Assembly: GCA_028023455.1 (NCBI GenBank)
Contig: JAQFVV010012498.1
Span: forward strand, 3,378,797-3,442,796
From: Epiperipatus broadwayi
Taxonomy: Eukaryota > Onychophora > Udeonychophora > Euonychophora > Peripatidae
Direction: 5' to 3'
DNA: 64,000 bases
Shown here: positions 11,417 to 22,499 of the stretch, piece after piece
Layout: each line of letters opens with the position of its first letter
Numbering within the stretch: position 1 is the stretch's first letter
Notes under the pieces: generated by a model
The model's database searches: none
The model's input: only the letters and a program-made list of their open reading frames with translations
What the model was told of the DNA's origin: nothing
Made by a program: the position numbers and the translations under genes

Positions 11417-11866
11417 TCATGCTCTAGACTTTATACTCAAGATTTTTCTGCTTTTCTTAAATAACCAAAACAGTTTTGTATAAGTTTGGGTGGTTTTCCT
11501 GGACAACTTGAACCTATTCATGTAGGTTTTGTGCATTTCAACTATATCAAGAAATTGCAGGTTTATGCTCTGCTGCATAATTTTGAACTCTTCTTCCCTC
11601 ATGTGTTGTATATTTTTCTAGATTAGAGATCTTTTTTTATATTTTGCTGTGTTTTGGAATTTTCCATCAATTTTTTGTTCCATATTTTGTGGTATCTCCT
11701 TTGTACCCCTTATATCTTGGTTAATATAGTGCTGCATATTTTGCAGTTTTGTATCCATAGTTTTAATTAAGGTACATATAATTTTCATGTTGAATGTGCT
11801 TGTTATCTCATATGCTACTTGTTCCACTGTGTAATATAACTCTTGACCTTTTTGCTCTGTGAACAT
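11417..11866 (-). pseudogene. Gag-like coiled-coil remnant (two broken frames)
   Basis: Two adjacent minus-strand frames, 11618-11866 and 11417-11602, have a polar, helix-favouring composition rich in K, E, Q, M and I (for example KLQNMQHYINQDI and EEEFKIMQQSINLQF). This is typical of the N-terminal gag region of LTR elements or of an ORF1-type protein. No zinc knuckle or major homology region was recognised. Placement upstream (minus-strand sense) of the protease-like and integrase fragments supports gag. A stop and probable frameshift separate the pieces. An unrelated coiled-coil pseudogene remains possible. Confidence 0.35.
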
Positions 11867-12721
11867 TGGTAACAGACTCTTGTACCTGTACTTCCTCTGT
11901 TTTAGGATTATCAGAATTTTCAGACTGACTTTGATGTTCCTCCATTATTATTGATTTGATATATTCAAAATGTTAATTTGTATCTTATCTCTGTTATTAC
12001 TTTATAATGAATTTCTAAATTTTAATTTCTATTTTAAATAGATTAATTGCTGTAGATTATCTTTATTTTTAAATCTCTCAATGGTATTATGATTTTAGAT
12101 TCTGTATTATTTAAAACAGTACATTAAAACAGTACACCAGACCTTCCCTTCTGTGTCACCACAAAATTATATCATATCATATCCTGTCTGCACTTTCTTT
12201 TTTTTTTTCAAAATAATCTATCTATTAAAAATCTTTTACCAGTTCTTTTTTATCTTTATTTTAGCTACCTAATACATTTATTGTATTGGTTAGGTGTCAA
12301 TATTTTCTCACTCCAATGTTTTTTCTCATCAGTGTACATATTTTGTATACATGCTGATGGTATGTATCTTAACTTAATAGATAAAACTAATCATGTTTAA
12401 CCATATCCAAAGTTTGTTTTCACTCTTCATTCTGGCATTTAATACATTTCATATTTTTATTTATTGGCCAAGTTATCTTTTATTTTTTTATGTAAAACAT
12501 TGTGTGTCATTTATTACTCACTTCAAACATGTAATTTTTCATATTTATTACAACAACTATTCTTTATTTTCATACCCATACACATTATGCGTTATTTATT
12601 AATGATTTCACACATTTAATTTCGATATTTATTGTCATAGCTATCCTCTCATTTCTACTCATACACATTATATGCATTTATTACTGTAGTGGGAACTACA
12701 ATATCTATAACTATTGTATTC

Positions 12722-13152
12722 AATTTCTGTAACTCAACTAGCAGATAAAGCAGAGTGAAATTATTAATTTTCACTAACTATTATTAATAAAAAGTGAATT
12801 AGACTGACAGCTATCAGTTATATTTCTTAATCGCCATATTTGGCTAACCATATCCATGAGGATCATCCAAACTCACTCAAAATAGAGTGTTTACAAAAGC
12901 CAAAACCTTTAAACACTACTTTCCCAGAAAGACGACCTATAAGATCTCTATTGAAAGACACATCCAACATTCCCATACATTTATCCCATATTCTAGTTCT
13001 TTTACTCTACTTCTCAAGGTGTATAGCCTATCTTACAATAAATATGCATATAATTCATTAAGTATGAAGTGAGATGTCTGAAATATTGAACACCAGTTCT
13101 TGGTCAAATACAACAAAAAATATTTTTTTAATTAGAAATATTAAACAAAACA

Positions 13153-13244
<92 letters not shown>

Positions 13245-13279
13245 TGATGATGATGATGATTATGATGATGATGATGGTG

Positions 13280-13324
<45 letters not shown>

Positions 13325-13560
13325 TCACACAAGAAAAAATATCTGCAATACATTGCTGCACAATAAGAGCACACATCCTTCCTTCTATTAGTTTCTTACT
13401 ATATGCACTTATATTGTAACTTTGTGGACATATAATACAAACATAAAAAGTTAAAAAAAAACATAAAATATTGATCTATAATACCCGTGCTGATCAATGA
13501 CATTACCTCCCCCAAAAAATCAGCAAAATATATTTAAATTCATGTTTTTTAGACATTAAT
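12722..13560. repeat. Dispersed repeat, copy 2 (partner at 3405-4170)
   Basis: Same-orientation relative of 3405-4170, beginning at CTGTAACTCAACTAGCAGAT. This copy contains the 13155-13322 microsatellite in the position where copy 1 has imperfect AATAATAGTTATAATAAT sequence, suggesting growth of the microsatellite from a seed inside the element. Confidence 0.65.
13155..13322. repeat. (AAT)n microsatellite with an internal (ATG)n block
   Basis: About 170 bases of AAT repeat interrupted near 13242-13280 by ATG-type units (GATGATGATGATG). The poly-Ile frames over it are artefacts. Confidence 0.95.
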
Positions 13561-14069
13561 ATGTGCTAATAATGGCTAGAGATAATTATTTCGGAAAAAT
13601 AAATTGTGATATAATTTGCTATTTAAAATTATATTTTAAATAAAAATGAAAACTTTAGTTGGGTACCAGTTGATAAAATTTAAAGTTATATATGTCCAGT
13701 AGTGGAAGAGGAAGATGGAAAACATCAGGGAATGTTGGTATGAGAGCAAAATTAATAAGAAAGCTATAGCAGGTGTTATTCATTGGTTTGCTAATGTATT
13801 ATCTACCCTAATCCAAGATTTAATTTGTATGTGGGTGTATGTTCATTTACATCATCTTACACTTTGTTCATCTTTTATATGATTACTTATAATGTCCAAA
13901 TTATAGTAGTAAAATTTACATGCCATAGAAACAGATACACACATATATCATTAATTAGAATGATTATTTTAAATATATTTTATTTATTATTTACTAATTA
14001 GGTATTGTTTATAATCTTATATTTAAAATGGTAAAGATTATGTGTATATTATTGGTTAACATTTGTAAG

Positions 14070-14070
<1 letters not shown>
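13560..14070. other. Unassigned A+T-rich DNA
   Basis: No recognisable gene. A short (AT)n tract follows at about 14072-14111. Confidence 0.55.
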
Positions 14071-14114
<44 letters not shown>

Positions 14115-14181
14115 TCCCCTTTCTTTGTTCCAATATTCTATTATTGACATTTTATAATTTAGAAAATTCTGGCATCAATTC

Positions 14182-14528
<347 letters not shown>

Positions 14529-14529
14529 G

Positions 14530-17165
14530 AGGGTGCGAGAGATGTTGACAAGAGATTCCAAAAAGGAAAGGTAAAAAAAAAATTACGGAAAATAGAATAA
14601 GTTTTTTTAAAGGAAATAGTCATATAAGTAAAATAACATCGTAAAATTTTATTACTGTTTCTGTGGATGGTTTTACTCTCATACTTATTGTAACAATACT
14701 ACACATGGAAGAAGAAACTCTCAATGTTCCAGCTCTGGTTTTTATCAACCGATGGTTTATGTTTTCTGTATTCAAAATGCCTGAATATTATGTAAGATTA
14801 GTAATTATAGTTCATTTAACATATTTACTATAAATCAATAATATTGGAATTATAAAAAAATATTAGAAATGAAAATAACTAAGAAAAGCTATATTCAACG
14901 GTGTGGTAGAACACTTTCTTTGCTTTTGGTTTTAAAGAAGTTCTTATTTATATTATACAAAATAAAATTAAAATGAAAGAATTTATCTAATTTAACTTGT
15001 TTATCAATAGGACAGTTATATACCAAAAAACTTTATTATTCGCATATATACAGAAAAATGAAAAATTAAATGCATAATTTAACAATATTTAGTAATTGAT
15101 TATAAGAACTTATACATGCCTGGATGAATCATTGACAATGATTAATAAAAATTATATTAAGTATTAAAAACTAAAGGAATAAAGTTATAAACTTTTACCA
15201 GGATTATTTTACCGAATCGGAGATTTTGTTTCTTGTAATTAAAAATATAATTCCATTGCATACTAATATTATTACTTATGTTTACTAGGAGATTTTAAAA
15301 TATCGGAAACTATCGCAGCTCTTCTCAGATTATACTTCAACCGATAGGAGCAATGTTTTTTTTTTTTTTTAATGTGGAATTCATTGTTATTGTTGGAAAC
15401 AGTGTATACTTTTGTTCAAGCTTTCAAGTTTTTTTTAAAAAAACCTCAATATTTAATGATTAAATGTTGAGAGGTATTTCTTCTTAATGCTTATACAAGA
15501 TATATAATTTTTTTTTGTTAAGCTAATGTAACTTATTATTTTTGTAATAGGGCAATGTATTATCTTATATGATGTAAAAATCAGATTATATATAATCCTA
15601 TATTCGAGTGTGTGTGCATTGTTGTAAATTGTTATTATTTTTTTTTCAAAATTGTATTTTATTTTTATTTCAATTTCATTGGTGCAATTTGCTTAAAAAA
15701 ATAGAGAATTAAAACCTTGTCTGTTTATAAATTTGTTTATGTAGGAAATACGTTGGGTGCATTTGGATGTAGAAATGGTCAAGTGATGATTGTATTACAT
15801 GGATTGAGTTATACTCTCCTGATTATTTGCTTATTAAAATGTGGGTGGTTGGTGTACTTATTTATGATAGAGCATATTGCTGAAATAGTTGTATTTCTTA
15901 TCCTTTTAAATAAAGTGGCAAATGCCCTAGTTATTAATAATCAGTCAGCTAAGTTTTGTAGCCTTTGGGTCTTAAAGTTAGTGGATGTTAGATTAATGAG
16001 TTAAGGTTGAGTTTCGAGATGTTAGTTAACCCTCACGTATATAGATGCAAATGTTTAGTTATTATTATTACCCTCCCTTTCTTCATTTGGATGTAGTTAT
16101 CATCAGATAATATATACTGATTATATCAGATAAGTATTTTATAGATATTACGATACATTTTAAAAAGATCATTAGTTTAATGATTAACTTGTTGCACCAT
16201 TTGTTCCATAAATAAGCTAGTAAAATTATGATTTATAAATGCATTATATTTGTAATGTTATAAAGGCACACATACTCAAAAATATGGTTAACAAAGAAAT
16301 AGTGGAGAAAACCATTACTAAAATTATGGTTACAAATAGATATTACATCATATTACATACCTTATTATTATCCTATTCCTTTTCATTGTTAACAATTCAT
16401 CCTTCAATATGAATAAAATATAAGTTTGAGAGAAAGTTTATTTTGTATAAATAAAAGAAGGCAATAGTAGAATTATCATTTAAATTGATGTAATAAATAT
16501 TAATTAATTTGTGTTCTTATAAGAGAAGTATTATAATTACTAGCAAGGTGTATAAATAATATTTATTTATTTATTTATTTATTTTATCTTTTGTTTACAA
16601 TAAATGTTTTATTGAAGTAATACCCCATATGAGTTGTTTTATTATGTATGTTTGATTGTCCATTTCTGCACACACATATGATCAACATAATATAGCTATG
16701 GAATATATAGATTTGCCACTATAGGTCATTTACTGAGACAGTTTAAAGGTAACAGATCTTAATATTGCATTGTCAAAGATATGCTTTACTTTGCTTAGAA
16801 TAGATGATGATGTGGGGCAAAAGGTACCTGATCCTCATCATTGTCGATACTGTAATATATGTAATAATTGTCAATTTTGCAACAGTTTTTAGTATTGAAT
16901 AGATGCTTAGAATATAATTGAATTAACATTACAGAATTGTTGTTTATGAATGTTTATATCATCCTCATTGGTATTCAATATGACTACCATATCCTATAAC
17001 CTCAACTGACCTAAGCCATGGAGGAGTAACAACATAAGAGTTTATCAGTACAAATAAAAATAATTTTAATTATAAATTTATTTGGTAGTGTAACCTGATG
17101 TGCTCATTGCCACCAGGGAATGCTGCAGTACCATCAACAACTGGTTGGAAGCCTGCAAGTGATAA
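14530..17165. other. Unassigned A+T-rich DNA
   Basis: No repeat partner or gene recognised. The longest ordinary frame (plus strand 15717-16004, 95 codons) is hydrophobic with no recognisable motif and no neighbouring exon-like sequence; I regard it as chance. TTTA repeats occur near 16558-16583. Confidence 0.5.
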
Positions 17166-18385
17166 ATTTATATCCAAAAGTGCCTGAAAATCAACAAATA
17201 AAACGCCTGAGGCTACACATATCAAAATGCTGAAAATTGACAAGTAAAAAATAAATTTATATCCAAAAGTACCTGAAAATCGATAAATAAAAATGCCTGA
17301 GGCTACACATATCAAAATGCTGAAAATTGACAAGTAAAAAATTAATTTATATCCAAAGTGGCTGAAAATCGATAAGTAAAAATGCCCGAGTCTATATATA
17401 TCCAAGAAATATGGTGAAAGTCCAAATTTAAAAAAACAAAACAATCAAAATGCTATAAAATTTAAAATTAGAAAATATATATATATAGCTGAAAAATTAA
17501 AAAAAAAAAAAAGCTGAAAATACGTCAAAGAACACCCCCCCCCACAAGCAATAATTATGCACTTAAATTGACAAGTAAAAATGCCTGATGCTGTATATAT
17601 CCAATAACTATAGTGAAAGTCCAAATTTAAAAAAAAAACAATCAAAATGCTATAAAATTTAAAATTATATATATATATAGCTGAAAATTAATCAATATTT
17701 AAAAAATGAAAAGCAATATACAAAAAAGCCGGTATACCAAGAAACCATTAACAATGGTGGAATGTGGGAAATGCAAAAACAGAATTTCATCAAATTATTT
17801 ATTGAGCTTCCAATTTGCATATGCATTCAAAAGCAATTATTTGGTCTCTGCTTTAAAATTATGGCATTATCTTTTAAATTCATCAAGCAATACATAAAAA
17901 ATAATTATCAACATAAAATATACCTCTACCACCCAAAATAACTGAAATTCACAAATTATGTCGATGGTGTAATACTTAAAAAATAAACGAATATAAACAT
18001 TTGCAAATAATTTAAATTCATTAATATTTAAAAAAAAAGCAATATACAAAAAATAATTACCAATGTCTTTCCAGAAATTTCAATGATTACACTTTTTCGG
18101 TTCAAGAAATACTATGACATCACATTTTGAAGATACAAAGATGACGTGAAATAGAAAGATTATTTGCAGCATAACATTTTGAAGATACAAAGGTGATGTA
18201 AAATAGAAATATTATTTGCAGCTTAAAAATCCATTACTTATCAAATAATAAAATGAATTAAATATCCATTATCTTTTACAACTTTTTTTTAAAATTTTAC
18301 TTTCTACGGTTAAACTTCTTAACATTCCCAAATGAATGTAAAATAGCATTGCTCACTTAAAACCAAATCTATTTTTAAAATTGTA
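17166..18385 (+). repeat. Merlin left terminal inverted repeat
   Basis: Reverse complement of about 20050-21242. The outermost 280 bp contains about two and a half tandem copies of a roughly 100-bp unit. Further in, a related unit recurs with poly-C (about 17527) and poly-A runs. Landmarks shared with the right arm include the CATTAACAATGGTGGAATG block and the ACATCACATTTTGAAGA block. Confidence 0.8.
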
Positions 18386-18535
18386 CTTTTTTCGGTTCAA
18401 GAAAAGCTATGACATCACATTTTGAAGACACAATGGTGAAGTGAAATAAAAAGATTATTTGCAGTATAAAAATTCATTAGCTATCAAATAATAAAAGGAA
18501 TTAAATATCCATTATCTTTTACAACTGTTTTTTTA
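18385..18535 (+). repeat. Direct duplication of part of the left Merlin arm
   Basis: The sequence from TTTTTTCGGTTCAAGAAAAG to ATCCATTATCTTTTACAACT repeats the block at about 18090-18290 in the same orientation. The right arm has only one such block, so the duplication is specific to the left side. Confidence 0.65.
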
Positions 18536-18805
18536 AAATTATAACATTTAGCTTAGTAGGCACTTGACTGTTTTCAACATAAAAATCCATTAAATTATTA
18601 TTAAATTTAGAAGTCACATTTTTAGAGAAAAGAAAATTAAAAAATGGTGAATATTTGGGTTAGCATATTATAATGTAAAAAGTATAAAATTTAGATTGAT
18701 GGAATCTTAATAGCTTGCAATATCACATCGAATAGATTTTTACCATGATGCAGTCTTCACCACATGAATTCACTTAAGTATGAATCCAAATGATGTTCCC
18801 CTCTC

Positions 18806-19546
18806 TCATTTATTGCACCATTTTAAAAGCCCCCAAAGTCTTTCTACATTTTGAGTATGTGCTCCTGTAGAAGAAACAAAAAAAATTGTATGAATGTTTT
18901 ACTTTGAAATGCTGGTAACCTGCAGCATTCAATTCCTCAGTTTTGTAGGCCTTCCAACAGTCAGAATATATGGATGATCCTGGTGCTATATGTTCTTTCA
19001 TGGTATCCAGAAGAACAGATGCTGTTCGACCGGGAATAGCAACAATAAAACACTCTTTGGTTTCCCTACATAAACCACCAAATAACCATTGCTGCAAAAG
19101 AATTATACCCTGCTGGTTTTTGCATCTAGTAAATAAAGTTTCATCTACCTCTACAATTTTTCCTGGGCCTCCAATTTTGCTGGATGGATGAGATAGCAGA
19201 CTTTCTTTACAGGCTTCTCTCAAATATTGCTTCCACACAATGACAGTCTTATTGTTCAAGTCCATATCCTTTTTTCTAGATTTGATGGTCAATTGGTCTG
19301 CACTCCAGTAGTAAATTTGTCAGATGGCTGTAACAAATGACAATTGGCAGCCTTCAAGCCAGGTTTCTTTCTGAAGGGCTATGGAACATTGACAAGCAAA
19401 ATGTTGCACCTCCATTGTGCCCTTGGTCTCACATACAGTTTCATTTGATGCCCATTCACACATACTTTTTGAATAGGCAGAACACTTTTTTGAAGGAATT
19501 CCACTGTTTCATATTCTGTTTTAGGAAGATCCCAAATTTTGATCAT
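18806..19546 (-). pseudogene. Merlin transposase (ISXO2-like DDE), broken
   Basis: The minus-strand product covers nearly the whole family layout. Start at 19546: an N-terminal zinc-ribbon region (KVCVNGHQMKLY, then RWRC). After a frameshift near 19380-19400 come a QCS/LEGCQLS segment and a TGA stop at 19320-19322. Next is the 160-codon frame 18810-19292 with VEVDETLFTR (first catalytic Asp), QQWLFGGLCRETKECF and YSDCWKAYKT (second Asp). After a one-base slip in a T run near 18880-18895 come TGAHTQNVERLWG (third acidic residue) and the terminal WCNK before TGA at 18806. In active relatives the enzyme cuts and pastes the element at its inverted repeats. Two frameshifts and one stop make this copy inactive. 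The family call is strong. Confidence 0.9.
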
Positions 19547-20049
19547 TTTGAATAGTAAAAAATTGTGAAAAAGATGCTACTTCAATTTCAGCGGCTAATA
19601 TTTCAGCGTGGGGTTTTTGAAGTGATTCCTGAAAGTTTGTGCATGCTTAACATTGTATACATCTGCATACGAAAATAATCCACATTAACTCTGTCAAAAA
19701 ATAAAAATAATCCCAACAACTTGTATTTCTAGCAGTACGAAATAATTAACATGTCATAATAAAACTAAGCAGGTATTTCAAAAGACTAATTCACTTACAT
19801 TTTGATTAAATGTGTCAGCTTTGGAAATTATATTTTCTGTGAAATGTCTATTACATCATAATTTATTAATGAGTAGAAACTGTGATCCAATATATTACGG
19901 TACCATTATATTTCTTTTTTTAAATTTTTAATTGGTATATTTGTATAGATTTCATTCTGTATTTACCTAAGAATCTCATATAACATGTGTATATGATGAA
20001 ATGTTTAGGCAATTATTTATCAGTTTCTAACTTTTACGAGTACGTTAAA

Positions 20050-20715
20050 AGGTAATTTTAAAAATAGATTTGGTTTAGAGTGAACAATGCCATTTTTCAT
20101 TCATTTGGGAGTATTAAGAAGTTTAACTTTAGAAAGCAAAATTTAAAAAAAAAGTTGTAAAAGATAATGGATATTTAATTCGTTTTATTATTTGATAGGT
20201 AATGGATTTTTATGCTGCAAATAATATTTCTATTTCACATCATCTTTGTATCTTCAAAATGTGATGTCATAGCTTTTCTTGAACCGAAAAAGTGCAATCA
20301 TTGACATTTCTGGAAAGACATTGGTAATTATTTTTTGTATATTGCTTTTTTTTAAATATTGATGAATTTAAATGATTTGCAAATGTTTATAATAGTTTAT
20401 TTTTTAAGTATTACACCATTAACGTAATTTGTGAATTTCAGTTATTTTGGGTGGTAGAGGTATATTTTATATTGACAATTATTTTTTATGTATTGCTTGA
20501 TGAATTTAAATGATAATTCCATAATTTTAAAGCAGACACCAAATAATTGCTTTTGAATGCATTGCAGATAGTTATATGCAAATTGGAAGCTTAATAAATA
20601 ATTTGATGAAATTCTGGTTTTGCATTTCCCTCATTCCACCATTGTTAATGGTTTCTTGGTATACAGGATTTTTTGTATATTGCTTTTCATTTTTTAAAGA
20701 ATGATGAATTTTCAG

Positions 20716-20748
<33 letters not shown>

Positions 20749-21242
20749 TTTCAAATTTTATAGCATTTTGATTGTTTTTTTTTTTTAATTTTGGACTTTT
20801 GCTATATTTCTTGGATATATACAGTGTCAGGCATTTTCACTTGTCAATTTAAGTGGAAAATTATTGTTTGTGGGGGGGGGGTGTTCTTTGATGTATTTTC
20901 AGCTATTTTTTTTTAAATTTTTCAGCTATATATATATTAATTTTAAATTTTATAGCATTTTGATTATTATTTTTTTTAAATTTGGACTTTCACTATATTT
21001 CTTGGATATATACAGACTCGGGCATTTTTACTTGTCAATTTTCAGCCACTTTTGGATATAAATTTATTTTTTACTTGCCAATTTTCAGCATTTTGATATG
21101 TGTAGCCTCGTGCATTTTTACTTGTCGATTTTCAGGCACTTTTGGATATAAATTTATTTTTTACTTGTCAATTTTCAGCATTTTAATATGTGTAGCCTCA
21201 GGCATTTTATTTGTTGATTTTCAGGCACTTTTGGATATAAAT
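20050..21242 (-). repeat. Merlin right terminal inverted repeat
   Basis: Inverted partner of 17166-18385. Near its outer end it carries three roughly 100-bp tandem units, each with GCATTTT, a TTGTCRATTTTCAG-type word and CACTTTTGGATATAAATTTA, plus a poly-G run at about 20872. An (AT)n patch lies at about 20718-20746. Confidence 0.8.
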
Positions 21243-21249
21243 ATATATA

Positions 21250-21385
21250 TATATAACTCTCTACAATGCTGTATGCATATAATTTAATAAGTACATCTTT
21301 ATCTAAATCTATACACATATGTACATTTGCTTGTATACATATAGATTAATTTTATTAAGACATTGATTTCTTAAATAAATATAAT
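21250..21385. repeat. Short dispersed repeat (partner at 4190-4265)
   Basis: ATAACTCTCTACAATGCTGTAT, given here only in part as CTCTCTACAATGCTGTAT, and the AAGACATTGATTTCTTAAAT segment resemble 4190-4265. Sits immediately outside the Merlin right end. Confidence 0.4.
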
Positions 21386-21481
21386 AATTTGATGTCTGTA
21401 TTTTTTCAAAGCAATATATGTAATTGTATAATTTTTAAAATCAGCTGACTACTTTATTTATAAATATTCAATTATATAATT

Positions 21482-21516
<35 letters not shown>

Positions 21517-21555
21517 CAGTAAAATTCATATAAATTATATTATTTTTAGAAGTGC

Positions 21556-21586
21556 TTTCAACTAAACATTTTGTAGTCTTTATCAA
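21556..21586 (-). ncRNA. Hammerhead-like hairpin, PLE family 1 copy B
   Basis: Minus strand: TTGATAAA, stem GACTA, loop CAAAATGTT, stem TAGTT, then GAAA. Compared with copy A two stem positions changed on both sides (T-A to C-G and G-C to A-T), so pairing is kept. Confidence 0.5.
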
Positions 21587-22426
21587 CTATATAACATTCA
21601 GTAATCAAAACAAGACAACCTTTCACAATACCCATAGTTCAATTCTGATTTTCCACAATTTTGTTATTTTAACATAGGATGACTGCTGATTCATTAACAT
21701 TTAATGATTTCTTGAAATCAACATAGACTCTTTTATTTTATGTTTATTGTGGCAATGTTCAATTTGAATAATTTTCATATTTTTATAATCCAATTTAAAT
21801 CCATATTGACAAGATTTATTATGATCAAATATAACAGACAATGAAGGTTTATTTATATATATTCCTTATTGTTCCTCTTTTTGAATTCTATTATATAAAA
21901 CCATATGCTCTTTTATTCTCTTCTCCAATGTACACTTAGATTCACTGATATATTATAAGCCACATTTACATATCAATTTATTTATAATACAATTTTGATT
22001 AAAATTTGAATTTTGAATTTTAGAGTTATTAAGTAATCTATTTATATTATTTGTTGAAAAAAAAACAATATGACACAAAACATTATACATTCTCCTAATA
22101 AACTTGACCTGTTCATTCGATATAAATGGCATTAAAATCCATTTCATTTTGATATTATATTTATTTATAATTTTATTATATTATTGATTCCTTTTAAATT
22201 TTTTAATACTATTAGTAATAGCATTTTTATTATAACCAATTTTCACCAAATAATTAACAAATAAATGTACATTTTTATTTTATCATTAGAATATTTGCAT
22301 AATTTTTCATTTGAAAATAAGAATGATTTTAATTCAGACAAATTATGACTTATAGGTACATGTGATTCATGTGGAATAAAACCTCTAGTTTCAATTGGTT
22401 TAATTAACATACTATAATCAAAACTG

Positions 22427-22430
<4 letters not shown>
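21556..22430 (-). pseudogene. Penelope-like element family 1, copy B (C-terminal half with GIY-YIG)
   Basis: Minus-strand reading, with stops and frameshifts, gives a PLE C-terminal half. A KPIETRGFIPHES block near 22390 corresponds to a similar region in copies A and C. It is followed by a helical linker and WILMPFISNEQVKFIRRMYN in the intact frame 21953-22147. Next is a GIY-YIG-type core: KLICKCGL, a stop, then YISESKCTLEKRIKEHM, matching the family pattern IxCKCGxxYIGxTxxxLExRIxEH. After it come SVIFDHNKSCQYGF and a short 3' region with the hammerhead-like hairpin at 21556-21586. PLE proteins join a reverse transcriptase to this endonuclease. The copy is 5'-truncated and lies directly downstream of copy A, separated by (AT)n, in tandem. 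Confidence 0.8.

Positions 22431-22488
<58 letters not shown>
22430..22488. repeat. (AT)n microsatellite at a PLE tandem junction
   Basis: Pure AT run exactly between the 3' end of PLE copy A and the 5'-truncated start of copy B. Confidence 0.95.
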
Positions 22489-22492
<4 letters not shown>

Positions 22493-22499
22493 CAAACAA

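Larger units (their letters stand above)
17166..21242 (-). mobile_element. Merlin-family DNA transposon with long terminal inverted repeats
   Basis: The element is about 4.08 kb, bounded by inverted repeats that begin ATTTATATCCAAAAGTGCCT on the left and end in its complement at 21242. The arms run inward to about 18385 and 20050 respectively, about 1.2 kb each. Between them lies a broken transposase on the minus strand with Merlin/IS1016-type (ISXO2-like DDE) motifs. The arms carry internal tandem units of roughly 100 bp near their outer ends, each with TGGATATAAATTTATTTTTT and TCAGCATTTTGATATGTGTA words. The left arm also has an extra partial duplication at about 18385-18535. Terminal repeats of this length are unusual: known Merlin elements usually have short ones. 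A clean target-site duplication was not identifiable in the A+T-rich flanks. Confidence 0.75.

Noticed and set aside
15717-16004. 95-codon plus-strand frame with hydrophobic segments
   Set aside because: No recognisable motif, no exon-like neighbours and a composition typical of translated A+T-rich DNA. Treated as chance.
17070-17444. 124-codon minus-strand frame with repeated FYLSIFSILICVASG segments (and its mirror near 20982-21287)
   Set aside because: The repeated peptide is the translation of the roughly 100-bp tandem units in the Merlin terminal repeats, and the same phrase appears in both inverted arms. It is explained by the DNA repeat.
18970-19555. Plus-strand frames opposite the Merlin transposase
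   Set aside because: They are antisense shadows of the transposase coding strand.
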